64,000 nt of DNA from Paenibacillus sp. SYP-B4298 (lineage in GTDB: Bacteria > Bacillota > Bacilli > Paenibacillales > Paenibacillaceae): assembly GCF_027627475.1 (NCBI RefSeq), contig NZ_CP115484.1, positions 1,053,501-1,117,500 on the forward strand, in the 5' to 3' direction. Positions 37,610 to 46,072 of the stretch are shown here, one piece after another; within the stretch, counting starts at the first letter, position 1, and every line of letters starts with the position of its first letter. The notes under the pieces are model-generated. The model was given only the letters and a program-made list of their open reading frames with translations. It did not search any database and was not told where the DNA came from. Both the position numbers and the translations under genes were made by a program.

Positions 37610-38707
37610 CTACAGTGGGAGTCCCAGTGCCCGAAAGACGTTTATCATATCCTGAGTGTAGCGCTCCGGCGAGAAATGCTGGCGAATATGCTGCGCTCCC
37701 TGTTCCCGAATCTGTAAGCGAAGTGCTGCATCCTGCATCAGCTCCAGCGCCTCCGCTGCAGCCCACTGGGAAATATGCTGTGCAATAAGCTTGCCAGTCC
37801 GGTTATGCTCGATGAAGAATCGTACTCCATCCGAGTCGGTGGCGAGCACGGGGCAATGGCAACTGAGCGCCTCCGCAACCGCGTAGCCGAATCCCTCGAC
37901 ATGGGAGGTAGAGAATAACAAGCCTCCTGAATGGCCGACGGCTGCAAAATAGTGTGCCATCTGCTCATGCGGGATGTTAGAGCGCAGGGTCAGGCGATTC
38001 CATAGCTGATACGTGGTGGTCAGTTGATGGAACAAGGCGCGTTCCTGCGGATCATACAGATTAGCGTCCTCGAACATCCATAGTCGAAGCCGTGGCTCGG
38101 TCTTCACCAGCTCTGCAGCCGTTTCAATGAACAACTGCCAGTTTTTATTGCGCTCCATTCGGCCAACCCAAGCCAGTATCGGCCCATCGGAGTCGCTGCC
38201 CAGATCCGCTGGCGGCAAGGAGGCGGGATGGGCGGAGAACACCTCCGTATCCACCGCATTCTGCACATAGAAGCGCGGGAAGTCAGGCAGAAATTCCTGA
38301 TAGAGCTCGATCAGATGCGGGGTGGGCGTACACATGGCGGCATTCGCGTAGCTGCGGATATTGGGAACCGATGCATTCATCGCTTCCCTTGCCTGATCAT
38401 ACATCCCGAGCCCCTGCGCCTCAAAGATGAGCAGCCCGCCATAGCCCATGCTGCGTAGACGAGACAGCATATGATAGTCGCTAGTGCACATAATAACATC
38501 ATACTGATGACTTGCAATAATGGGCTGAATCTCGTGATCCAGGTTGGACAGGAATAACGGAATATCCTTAATATTCTGTCTGCCGGCTCCGTCCTGCAGG
38601 TAGAGCAGATGAGCCTCGATCCCAGCCCTCATCAGGGCGCGGCAACGGGTGCGGTTTAAGGTGTCCACTCCACCGCTCGGCAGATAGTACGTAAATAATA
38701 TTTTCAA
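37610..38707 (-). CDS. GT4 glycosyltransferase
   Basis: 365 aa from a TTG at 38707, giving LKILFTYYLPSGGVDTLNR with GGGGAGG 9 bases upstream. A GTG six codons earlier overlaps the ribosome site. C-terminal GT4 segment SHVEGFGYAVAEALSCHCPVLAT (E-x7-E), with AWVGRMERNKNWQLF for donor binding. Near 38777-38785 the minus strand reads CATAATTTA, a sigma-K-like -10. Confidence 0.88.
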   Translation of the reverse strand: MKILFTYYLPSGGVDTLNRTRCRALMRAGIEAHLLYLQDGAGRQNIKDIPLFLSNLDHEIQPIIASHQYDVIMCTSDYHMLSRLRSMGYGGLLIFEAQGLGMYDQAREAMNASVPNIRSYANAAMCTPTPHLIELYQEFLPDFPRFYVQNAVDTEVFSAHPASLPPADLGSDSDGPILAWVGRMERNKNWQLFIETAAELVKTEPRLRLWMFEDANLYDPQERALFHQLTTTYQLWNRLTLRSNIPHEQMAHYFAAVGHSGGLLFSTSHVEGFGYAVAEALSCHCPVLATDSDGVRFFIEHNRTGKLIAQHISQWAAAEALELMQDAALRLQIREQGAQHIRQHFSPERYTQDMINVFRALGLPL

Positions 38708-38776
38708 TCTAACACGCCTCCCCACCTTGAATGTTGCAACTAAGGCATGAGCAGGAGAAGCGTACTCCTCCTGCTA

Positions 38777-38785
38777 TAAATTATG
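38777..38785 (-). promoter_or_regulatory. sigma-K-like -10 for the minus-strand glycosyltransferases
   Basis: CATAATTTA matches CATA-N3-TA, about 70 bp before the TTG start. The -35 region is not convincing. Confidence 0.35.
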
Positions 38786-38832
38786 CCAGGGTGGCGTCAA
38801 ACGATTGGGGATATAGCTGCCAGCGCCTGGAT

Positions 38833-39825
38833 TTAGAGCGCCCATCTGAGCAGCAGCGCAGCCTGTGTCAAGCCGCCTCCAAAGCCATACAGCAGGAGCA
38901 GATCATCCTTCTGCACCTTACCCTCACGTATGCCCATGTCCAGTGCAAGCGGGATGGAGGCAGCGGAGGTGTTGCCGTAGTGCACCAGACTGTGCAGCGT
39001 CTGCTCCATAGTGATTCCCGTTCGCTCGCAGATTGCTTCAATCATACGAAGATTGGCGCTATGAGGGATGAACCAGTCAATATCGCCCGTCTCAAGCTCT
39101 TGCTGCTTCAGCAGCTTGGCGATGCCTTCGGAGACACGTGTTACAGCCCACTTGTACACCTCTCGTCCGTTCTGGATCAGCTTGCCTGTGGAGTGGATCG
39201 GCTGGCTGCCGATATGCTCTGACAGATGCGAGCAGTAGACATGATGGCCGCCTTCGCCTTCGGTAGCGGTATAGGTGGCGAAGAAGGAGTCCTGCTGCTC
39301 CGCTTCGACCAGCACGGCCGCTGCGCCATCTCCGAATAAGATACAGGTGGAGCGATCGGTATAATCGGTCACCTTGGTTAGCGTCTCTGCCCCGATGACC
39401 AGAATTTTGCGGCATATGCGCGAGGCGAGCAGTCCAGCAGCGGTGTGCAGTGCAGATACGAAGCCCGCGCAGGCGGCCTGCACATCCAACACACCACAGT
39501 TCTTGATGTGAAATGCTGCCTGGACACGCGAGGCAACGCTGGGCACGATCGTATCCGGGGTGGAGGTAGCAACCAATATATAGTCGACATCCTTCAGTGT
39601 AACTGGATAGCGGGCAATCAGATCACGAACAGCAGCTATGCTCAGATCGCTGGCGTACTCGTCGGCTGCGGCTGCACGCCGTTCTACAATACCAGTGCGC
39701 TTCACAATCCATTCATGGCTGGTATCAACGAGAGCCTCCATGTGAGCATTGGTTAGAACGCGCTCAGGAACGTAGCTGCCGATGGCTGTGATGGATGCGC
39801 GGGCGGACTCAATCATGCGTTGCAT
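38833..39825 (-). CDS. fabH: 3-oxoacyl-ACP synthase III (FabH)
   Basis: 330 aa. The thiolase-fold active site is complete: Cys in VQAACAGF (about residue 120), His in IPHSANLRM and Asn in HYGNTSAAS. It condenses acyl-CoA with malonyl-ACP to start fatty-acid chains. The start follows GAGGAGGCGATTTCTT. The gene stands alone, so this could be a second FabH paralogue, not part of a fatty-acid operon. A FapR-type operator overlaps its promoter. Confidence 0.93.
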   Translation of the reverse strand: MQRMIESARASITAIGSYVPERVLTNAHMEALVDTSHEWIVKRTGIVERRAAAADEYASDLSIAAVRDLIARYPVTLKDVDYILVATSTPDTIVPSVASRVQAAFHIKNCGVLDVQAACAGFVSALHTAAGLLASRICRKILVIGAETLTKVTDYTDRSTCILFGDGAAAVLVEAEQQDSFFATYTATEGEGGHHVYCSHLSEHIGSQPIHSTGKLIQNGREVYKWAVTRVSEGIAKLLKQQELETGDIDWFIPHSANLRMIEAICERTGITMEQTLHSLVHYGNTSAASIPLALDMGIREGKVQKDDLLLLYGFGGGLTQAALLLRWAL

Positions 39826-39849
39826 AAGAAATCGCCTCCTCAGTATATT

Positions 39850-39886
39850 CAGGTATTATAGTCAGGTATTATAATCAAGTATTAGT
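39850..39886. repeat. three 13-bp near-direct repeats before fabH
   Basis: TCAGGTATTATAG, TCAGGTATTATAA and TCAAGTATTAGTA follow one another at 13-bp spacing (first base near 39849). The last copy runs into the FapR box. Confidence 0.6.
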
Positions 39887-39926
39887 ACCTGGTACTAATC
39901 ATAAGTCACATACGTCCCCTTGTCAA
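39881..39926 (-). promoter_or_regulatory. FapR box over a sigma-A promoter
   Basis: ATTAGTACCTGGTACTAAT (39881-39899) is essentially the consensus operator of FapR, the malonyl-CoA-responsive repressor of lipid synthesis. On the minus strand TTGACA (39921-39926) and TATGAT (39898-39903) are 17 bp apart. The operator covers the end of the -10 and the start point, a position for direct repression of fabH. Confidence 0.9.
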
Positions 39927-40016
39927 CAGATTACCCATCATTTGCTTGCATAAGCGTCGCCGCGAACTCGAACACTAAGGAGGATAATCAAGCACAATCT
40001 ATGGAGGGAATGCGCG

Positions 40017-40649
40017 ATGAAAAAAGGGGCAGTAATACTTGCAGCAGGTCTGGCGCTAACCGCTATGCTCGCGGGCTGCGCAAGCAATCAGGGGGATGTA
40101 GGTAATAAGAGCTTTCAGCAAAACGGTGTGAGACAGGATGCGAACGGCAATCGTATCATGAATAAGCGATTTGCTAATGATACCCGCAACGAGATGAATC
40201 GCGTAGGCGAGCGAAGGCTGAACAGCAACAATATTGTGGGCGCGCACCAAAACTACAAGATTGATATGAGCGAAACGGCTGCTCAGCGTGTTGCTGCGCT
40301 GAAGGAAGTTCAGTCGGCTTATGTCATGCTCGGGGATAAAAATGCCTATGTAGCGGTAAACCTGCATGATCAGGTGAACCGCGGCACCACGCCAGGGCAG
40401 GTGGGCACCTATGCGACAACGGATTCCATCGAGGTTCCAAGCGAGATCAAACGGAAGATCGCTGCAGAGGTCAAGCAGGTAAAAGGCAATGTGCAGCATG
40501 TCTACGTATCGGCTAATCCTGACTTTGTCGGACGCATGACCGGATACATGAATGATGTCCGGGCCGGGCATCCCATCCAGGGTCTGATTGCCGAATTCAA
40601 TGCGATGGTGGAGCGGGTGTTCCCGCAGCAGGCAGAGCCTGTGCGTTAA
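40017..40649 (+). CDS. YhcN/YlaJ-family sporulation lipoprotein
   Basis: 210 aa. The signal ends in the lipobox LTAMLAGC with Cys near residue 21. The mature part has the YhcN/YlaJ layout: an Asn-rich linker, then ETAAQRVAALKEVQSAYVMLGDKNAYVAVNL and IKRKIAAEVKQ, and a C-terminal FNAMVERVFPQ. B. subtilis YhcN is a forespore lipoprotein of the inner spore membrane. GGAGGGAATGCGCG precedes the ATG. A sigma-G/F-like TGCATA...CACTA lies upstream but is weak. Confidence 0.87.
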   Translation: MKKGAVILAAGLALTAMLAGCASNQGDVGNKSFQQNGVRQDANGNRIMNKRFANDTRNEMNRVGERRLNSNNIVGAHQNYKIDMSETAAQRVAALKEVQSAYVMLGDKNAYVAVNLHDQVNRGTTPGQVGTYATTDSIEVPSEIKRKIAAEVKQVKGNVQHVYVSANPDFVGRMTGYMNDVRAGHPIQGLIAEFNAMVERVFPQQAEPVR

Positions 40650-40686
40650 GAGAAGCTGTTCGACTGTAATCGAAAAAAAAGAAGAC

Positions 40687-40730
40687 AGACCCCTGGTGCG
40701 AGCATAATGCTCGTCCAGGGGTCTTGTTTA
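40687..40730 (+). terminator. intrinsic terminator after the lipoprotein gene
   Basis: AGACCCCTGG (40687-40696) pairs with CCAGGGGTCT (40715-40724). GCGAGCA / TGCTCG extend the stem inward, and TGTTT follows. Confidence 0.85.
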
Positions 40731-40826
40731 TGAATTGCAAATGGGAGACGGAGTTTGCTACTTGGAGGACGTGTGAAGAACGTGGCTGGGATCCATGCTC
40801 TGGTGCCCAAATTTACAGCTTACCGC

Positions 40827-40854
40827 ACCACTATGGAATCCGCTTCATACTATA
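40827..40854 (+). promoter_or_regulatory. sigma-K promoter of gerE
   Basis: ACC (40827-40829) and CATACTATA (40846-40854) are 16 bp apart, matching the sigma-K form AC-N16-CATA-N3-TA. gerE is a sigma-K gene in B. subtilis. Confidence 0.7.
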
Positions 40855-40916
40855 TTTTGACTGTATCCCTTAACCTTGTTATACCACAAAAACCCGCGCA
40901 AGGAGGGGTGACTCAT

Positions 40917-41141
40917 TTGAAGGCCAGCGAACACAAGAGCAAATTTCTGTTGACGCATCGCGAACGCGAAGTATTCGAGCTATTGGTGCAGGACAAAACA
41001 ACCCGAGACATAGCCCAGCAACTATTTATTAGTGAGAAAACCGTACGTAACCACATCTCCAATGTCATGCAAAAACTAAACGTCAAAGGCCGTTCTCAGG
41101 CTGTCGTTGAACTGATCAAGCTTGGAGAGCTTACAATCTGA
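40917..41141 (+). CDS. gerE: spore coat regulator GerE
   Basis: 74 aa, the same length as B. subtilis GerE, from a TTG at 40917 with AAGGAGGGG 8 bases upstream. The LuxR-type helix-turn-helix is nearly identical to GerE: LLTHREREVFELLVQDKTT and LFISEKTVRNHISN. It is the last mother-cell regulator in sporulation and acts with sigma-K on coat, sps and cge genes. Its place at the end of the glycan region supports a spore role for that region. Confidence 0.96.
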   Translation: MKASEHKSKFLLTHREREVFELLVQDKTTRDIAQQLFISEKTVRNHISNVMQKLNVKGRSQAVVELIKLGELTI

Positions 41142-41444
41142 CAAGCGTCCGCCCTGGCTGAGTATGGAGCCTTCCCGTTGTCCCTAAGCAGATGACAGGG
41201 AGGCTTATATTTCTAGCGGTTGGTGTCGCAGATACCCGGATCGCTTGGTGGAATGAAGGGGACATTTGCTTGGCGGATTCGGTCGCTGGTGAAGAAGCTG
41301 TACCCAAGCAAGACGCGCCGGCAGCGAGGGGCTTGAAGGGTCAGCGATGCAACATGTGGCCGTTGCTGCATGGGCGATGGCTTTTGTATGTAATCTGAAC
41401 GCCTGCAGTCAGGAAGCATCATTCCTGGCCGCAGGCGTTGTGCA
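41142..41444. other. 302-bp gap between convergent genes
   Basis: It holds a weak terminator-like hairpin for gerE (GCCTTCCCGTTGTC 41169-41182 / GACAGGGAGGC 41193-41203, then TTATATTTC). A second hairpin is AACGCCTGC (41398-41406) / GCAGGCGTT (41431-41439) at the 3' end of the minus-strand gene. No coding frame is convincing. Confidence 0.5.
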
Positions 41445-42512
41445 TTACAGAGCTGTAATATAATTGCGGTAATAGGTGTTGCCGTTGCGCTGATCGAAGC
41501 GGTCAGCGGCTGCCAGCGCATCCTCAAGGAAGCGTTCCGCCAATCGGGCCGCATTGCCTTCATTGCCAAGGGCATCTTCTGTCGACAGATGTGGGCTGGA
41601 CTCTGGCAGACGCACCTGTACCGGGATGCTCTCCTGCGCCAGCCGCCGCAGCAGGGCTGAGGAGCAAGCGAGGAAGATCATTTTGTCATAAGGGTTCTCA
41701 TGACTCAGCATCTGCGGATAATGGCGCTCCAGCAGCTCCAGTCCCTTGAAGGGATCAGTGTGGGCGAGATAATAGATGTGTTCGCCCTGGTGCAGCAGAA
41801 AGTCTATATTATGCTTAATCAACTGATAGCCTCTCTTATGCTCCTTATTCGCCTTGTCGAGCTGACCCAGACGGTAGAGGGGCATCAGCACCTTCGAGAT
41901 GGTGACATGAGGCACCTCGGCGCAGGCCATTCTTCCGCTAAGGATCGGCTTGGCATAGGCAAGCGTCTCCTCATCCAGATGAGCTGCGGCAGCGAATTCG
42001 ACGAGACGGTTCTGCTCGCAGGCCGGGCAATCGCTCATGTAGTCGCGATCCATCTGCTGGAACTGTGCAACCTCTTGCTCGGCTTCTGTGATTCGGCCTT
42101 GGTGGAACAGATTCACTGCCCGGTAGAAGTAGTAGGTACGCTCGCTGTGACCATGCTCCTTGTAGCGGTTACGCATGTCTTGAAGAAGCTGTTCAATCTG
42201 CCCCAGCGGAATCTCGGGGAAGCAGGATACTTTATCGAGTATCCATTTGTAGCCCCAGAGCAGGTCATGACTGTCGAACAGCTCCTTGTTCCTGTCATAC
42301 TGACCGAGCATCCAGGAGAAGGCAATCATCGCCTTCATCGGATACCCGTTGAAGGTGGCGCTCTCCACGATCATGCTGCGAGCCTCGTAGCCATCGATGA
42401 CCTCATTCGCCAGGTCTGCCGCGCGTGCAGCCTCCTCCAGCGTCGTAATCTTAGCCAAGCCATCGGGCAGCTCATAGGCCTCTTCCATTAATTCGTCAAA
42501 GGTTTTACTCAT
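41445..42512 (-). CDS. TPR-like partner protein of the HSP90-family chaperone
   Basis: 355 aa, all-helical, with repeated helix pairs of TPR-like spacing (for example TYYFYRAVNLFHQGRITEAEQEV and LMPLYRLGQLDKANKEHKRGY). A CPAC motif sits near the middle. No signal peptide or membrane segment. Its ATG overlaps the stop of the HSP90-like gene by ATGA, so the two are translationally coupled. I recognise no named family. A co-chaperone or client-binding role is an inference. Confidence 0.75.
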   Translation of the reverse strand: MSKTFDELMEEAYELPDGLAKITTLEEAARAADLANEVIDGYEARSMIVESATFNGYPMKAMIAFSWMLGQYDRNKELFDSHDLLWGYKWILDKVSCFPEIPLGQIEQLLQDMRNRYKEHGHSERTYYFYRAVNLFHQGRITEAEQEVAQFQQMDRDYMSDCPACEQNRLVEFAAAAHLDEETLAYAKPILSGRMACAEVPHVTISKVLMPLYRLGQLDKANKEHKRGYQLIKHNIDFLLHQGEHIYYLAHTDPFKGLELLERHYPQMLSHENPYDKMIFLACSSALLRRLAQESIPVQVRLPESSPHLSTEDALGNEGNAARLAERFLEDALAAADRFDQRNGNTYYRNYITAL

Positions 42513-44344
42513 ATGGTTGTTCCTCCATCCTTGCTGTACGCGGACAAGCCCCAGTCGATAAATTGAATAATGCCATTGTTCAACACAGCAAGCTCCTGCC
42601 GATTCATCGGGTAATGGCCCATCATCAGGGCATTGACATACAGCATCTCGATCGCCATCGGCATGATGTCAGCCTTGCCTGTAGCGAAGATGCGAGAGAT
42701 GACCGGATTGTCCAGATTCAGATACAAGGTAGCGTAGCCAGCCTGCTGCAGTCCAGCGCTCAAGCTCCCCAGCACAGAAGAGAATAGCTCGGTCGTTGAC
42801 TCACGGGTTAGCTCGAGCGAGCGCAGGTCAGACGATTCCTTGGACAAGGTATAGAGTGCAGGCAGCTCGGATGGCTTAAACCGCTTGAGCTGAACCTGAG
42901 TGCGGAAGCGCTGGAGCACGGCATCTGCGGTCCGCGTGGCTTCATAATATTGTCTGCGCTCATCTGGCGTCAGGTCGGTGAAGGCGAACGAGACGTCCTC
43001 TGGTGTCAGCCGTTCCACCTGCACCCCTGGATGAACCAGCGGCAGTTGTGCCATGAGCTCATAATCATAAATATAACCGCCGTTAATGACAGGCAACGAC
43101 TGGGCAGCGGCGACATGAGTAATCTGCCGATACTCATCCAGCGTCAGCGTATAGTATAGCTGTGAATATTCCTGCAGCAGCTCACCGAGCTCACGCTGAC
43201 CCATGCTGCTGTGGAATGGCAGCCAGCGGTAGATTATGCGGTAGAAGGCTTCATCCTGAACAGCGAGTGCCTTCATGGACAGCGCATGGGAATTAATGAT
43301 GGCTTGCAGCCGATCTGGAGCCAGCTCGGCCATGCGCACCAGCTCGTTGCGGATCGCATCGCCCAGTTCTTCGCGCACACTCTCAAGCTGCTCGTTCTCA
43401 TAGAAATGCTCCCGTGAAGCAGTCAACTGCAGCTCGTCCGTCCAGATCAGACATTTAACGAAGAAGGCCCAGTCAGGCAGGATATTCTCCGCTCGATCAG
43501 AGACGAGCATATGCTTCATGTAGACGCGGTGGGCGCGCTTGGCGTTCAAATTAATGGCTTGTGGCAATATATAAGCGATGCCGCCTGTTCGACCAGAGGC
43601 GGTCTGCAGCGGAATAAAGTCCTTGAACCGCTCTCCGAGCAGCTTCTCCCCCCATTGCAATACCTCAGATCTGCTGCTGCGTGCCAGGTCGGGATGGCTG
43701 ATCCATACCGGGCGGCTCTCGTTGATCGTCAGGGTGCCTTTCTCTGACTGAAGCTGGATCGGATAAGGCAGCAATGCGCCATAATAAAAGAGCGATTGCT
43801 GGACAAACTCCGGCGTATAATATTCCTCGCTGCCGCTCTTGCAGCGCAGGAAGACACGGGTGCCTGGCGTTAGCTGCGTCTCCAGCTTGCGGATCGCATA
43901 GGTGCCGTCCGGCTTGCCTCGCCATTCAAGCGACGGGCCTTCCTTGGCGGACTGAGTCAGGACGACGATCTCATCGCTCACCATGAAGCAGGAGAGCAGA
44001 CCGATGCCGAAGCGGCCGATAAAGGAGTTGTTTTGCGTCAGCAGATCGCCGCCTCGCTTGGAGGACTGGCCGATGACCGCCAGAAACTCATGAATATTGT
44101 CCTCCGTCAAGCCGATGCCGTTATCCTCTATGGAGAGGGTGGCCGTGGAGCCGCTGCCGATTAGATCGAGCTTAATGCTCCCGGCAGTGCCTTGCCCGAC
44201 CTGCTGCCGGGCGGTAATAGCATCAACCGCATTTTGCAGTAGCTCGCGCAGATAAACCTTCGGTGTACTGTACAAATGATTGGATAGGATGTCGATCATT
44301 CCGCCAAGATTGACCTGAAATCTGTAATTGTCTTGAGCGCTCAT
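42509..44344 (-). CDS. HSP90-family ATPase (HtpG-like)
   Basis: 611 aa from the ATG at 44344 (GGAG nine bases before). The N-terminal GHKL ATPase has YLRELLQNAVDAI (catalytic Glu and Mg-binding Asn), IEDNGIGL and GRFGIGLLSCF. The middle and C-terminal parts are diverged from HtpG, with the TASREHFYEN segment still visible. It is the HSP90-family relative found with a helical partner gene, rather than canonical htpG. It is a cytosolic ATP-dependent chaperone by family. Confidence 0.87.
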   Translation of the reverse strand: MSAQDNYRFQVNLGGMIDILSNHLYSTPKVYLRELLQNAVDAITARQQVGQGTAGSIKLDLIGSGSTATLSIEDNGIGLTEDNIHEFLAVIGQSSKRGGDLLTQNNSFIGRFGIGLLSCFMVSDEIVVLTQSAKEGPSLEWRGKPDGTYAIRKLETQLTPGTRVFLRCKSGSEEYYTPEFVQQSLFYYGALLPYPIQLQSEKGTLTINESRPVWISHPDLARSSRSEVLQWGEKLLGERFKDFIPLQTASGRTGGIAYILPQAINLNAKRAHRVYMKHMLVSDRAENILPDWAFFVKCLIWTDELQLTASREHFYENEQLESVREELGDAIRNELVRMAELAPDRLQAIINSHALSMKALAVQDEAFYRIIYRWLPFHSSMGQRELGELLQEYSQLYYTLTLDEYRQITHVAAAQSLPVINGGYIYDYELMAQLPLVHPGVQVERLTPEDVSFAFTDLTPDERRQYYEATRTADAVLQRFRTQVQLKRFKPSELPALYTLSKESSDLRSLELTRESTTELFSSVLGSLSAGLQQAGYATLYLNLDNPVISRIFATGKADIMPMAIEMLYVNALMMGHYPMNRQELAVLNNGIIQFIDWGLSAYSKDGGTTI

Positions 44345-44515
44345 TGGCAATCATCTCCATTCCGCAGCTTGCTTGATTCCTCGCTGTATTTCTAGCATTA
44401 AGAACAAGCTGCATAATTTATTTTACTAGATTGGAAAAATAGATGCCAGCAAGGGGAGGTCAGACGGCATTCGATTCGTATGAAGTAGTCGTTTCTATGG
44501 CAGGAAAAATTAGCA

Positions 44516-44545
44516 TTGACGCTGGCAGGGGTCATGCTGTACAAT
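44516..44545 (+). promoter_or_regulatory. sigma-A promoter for the terC transcript
   Basis: TTGACG (44516-44521) and TACAAT (44540-44545) are 18 bp apart, and the start point falls just at the riboswitch 5' end. Confidence 0.75.
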
Positions 44546-44552
44546 CATCTCA

Positions 44553-44706
44553 TAAAGGGGAGTAGCTTTTACAACAAGGTCGTCATTTCACGAGGCAGTG
44601 CCTCCGGCTTTGTTGGCAGCGATTTCTGTTGTTAGCCAGACCTTTACCGCGAGGTAAAGGTTTATTTTTGTGACCATTACCGCCTGCGGTGATGGTCATT
44701 TTTTAT
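44553..44706 (+). ncRNA. yybP-ykoY manganese riboswitch with terminator
   Basis: The conserved AAAGGGGAGTAGC opening (44554-44567) leads into a multi-helix element that ends near AGACCTTTACC. Two hairpins follow: ACCTTTACC-GCGA-GGTAAAGGT with TTATTTTT, and TGACCAT..ACCGC / GCGGT..ATGGTCA (44671-44698) with TTTTTT. The class senses Mn2+ and commonly precedes TerC-type genes, as here. Confidence 0.88.
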
Positions 44707-44860
44707 TTGCGGAGGAGGGATAAGCCCAGATTACAGAACATAGGACGGCGCAGACGAGAGGAAGGCGAGTGGGCCGTCTCCAAGCGATGCTCCGTTTGAA
44801 TAACGAAGTAATTGGACAGTTTAAACATAACCTACACATTTATGCGAAGGAGTGGTTAAT

Positions 44861-45544
44861 ATGGAGCTTTTTACACCGGAATTTTGGTCGGCGCTGCTGG
44901 CGATTGTCATCATTGATCTGGTACTGGCGGGGGATAATGCGATCGTCATCGGGATGGCGGCGCGCAATCTGCCTAAGGAGAATCAGAAGAAGGTCATATT
45001 CTGGGGGACGTTCGGGGCGATCGCGATACGAAGCCTGCTGACACTGGTTGTGGTGTGGCTGCTGCTTATTCCGGGCTTGCGCCTCACCGGCGGTGTGCTT
45101 CTGGTATGGATTGCTTACAAGCTGCTGGTGGAGGAGAAGAGTCATGAGGTGAAGTCGGCAGGCAGTCTGTGGGCGGCGATCAAGACGATCATCATCGCGG
45201 ATACGGCGATGGGGCTGGATAACGTGCTGGCGATCGGCGGTGCAGCGCATGGCAACTTCCTGCTCGTTATTATGGGTCTGCTGATCAGTATCCCGATTGT
45301 TGTATGGGGCAGCACGATCATCCTGAAGCTGATGGAGCGCTTCCCAGTCATAATCTATATCGGCTCCGGTGTGCTGGCGTTTACCGCAGCGAAGATGATC
45401 GAGGAAGAACCGATGCTCTCCGGCATCTTCGGTGAGGCGGGGATAGTTAAATGGGGGTTCAGCCTGCTCGTAGTCGTGCTGGTGCTGCTCGCAGGTCGGA
45501 TCAAAAATAAAAGCAAGACTCGCGCACAGATGTCTGCTGGCTAA
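44861..45544 (+). CDS. TerC-family membrane protein (YkoY/YceF type)
   Basis: 227 aa from the ATG at 44861, with AAGGAG 8 bases upstream. About seven membrane segments. The family motifs are two acidic membrane signatures: LVLAGDNAIVIGMA and ADTAMGLDNVLAIGG. Homologues export Mn2+ or help load secreted enzymes with metal. The yybP-ykoY riboswitch in its leader fits Mn2+-induced expression. Confidence 0.93.
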   Translation: MELFTPEFWSALLAIVIIDLVLAGDNAIVIGMAARNLPKENQKKVIFWGTFGAIAIRSLLTLVVVWLLLIPGLRLTGGVLLVWIAYKLLVEEKSHEVKSAGSLWAAIKTIIIADTAMGLDNVLAIGGAAHGNFLLVIMGLLISIPIVVWGSTIILKLMERFPVIIYIGSGVLAFTAAKMIEEEPMLSGIFGEAGIVKWGFSLLVVVLVLLAGRIKNKSKTRAQMSAG

Positions 45545-45601
45545 GCGTGTCTCCAACCCCGCTCAAGGGGCATTGAGCTTAGAAGATGAAGTCATCCAAC
45601 A

Positions 45602-45632
45602 GCAAGGGGCTGCCAGCATGGCAGCCCCTTGC
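45602..45632. terminator. bidirectional hairpin between terC and the Cys-rich gene
   Basis: GCAAGGGGCTGCC-AGCAT-GGCAGCCCCTTGC is a perfect 13-bp stem between two convergent genes. T-runs are absent on both sides. Confidence 0.6.
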
Positions 45633-45660
45633 AATGTATTCGCCTTGATCATCCGTCACG

Positions 45661-45951
45661 CTACCAGCGACTGGAGGCAGGGTAGGGGCAGCTTGATCTG
45701 GCCAGCTTGGCCCGCCACTCGACCAGACAGCCGCAATGGCGGCAGGTCGTCCCGTACTGGAGCGCCTCACACGAGAAGCACTGCTCCAGTCGCCGGCTAT
45801 ACTCCTCGGCTGAGGCCAAGTCTTCGGCGGCTGGCGACATTCGCTCCCATAGCCGCTTCATCTGCTCGTCCGTGACATGAACGGATGCGCTGCAGCCCTT
45901 GCAGGGTTCCGTGCGGCTCTTCGCATGGGCCACGTGTGCGGTCGTCTTCAT
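45661..45951 (-). CDS. small Cys-rich zinc-ribbon-like protein (DUF6171-like)
   Basis: 96 aa. Cys pairs are seen in EPCKGC, CFSC and TTCRHCGC, with a final SSCPYPASSRW. The pattern fits two metal-binding knuckles. It resembles the uncharacterised DUF6171 family. Read from the ATG at 45951, with GGAGCGTC before it. No function is known. Confidence 0.78.
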   Translation of the reverse strand: MKTTAHVAHAKSRTEPCKGCSASVHVTDEQMKRLWERMSPAAEDLASAEEYSRRLEQCFSCEALQYGTTCRHCGCLVEWRAKLARSSCPYPASSRW

Positions 45952-46072
45952 AAGATGACGCTCCTTCCATTCAACAAGATTCTCCAGGGAGTGATGAGCA
46001 GCTCCCTGGAGGATAGGGGATGATCGACGTTCTGTGCTCGGGACTGCATTGGCGCCGTAGCTATAGAGGTGA

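Noticed and set aside
44553-44706. ykkC or T-box leader before terC
   Set aside because: The GGGGAGTAGC opening and the TerC-type gene fit yybP-ykoY; no T-box TGGN motif is present.
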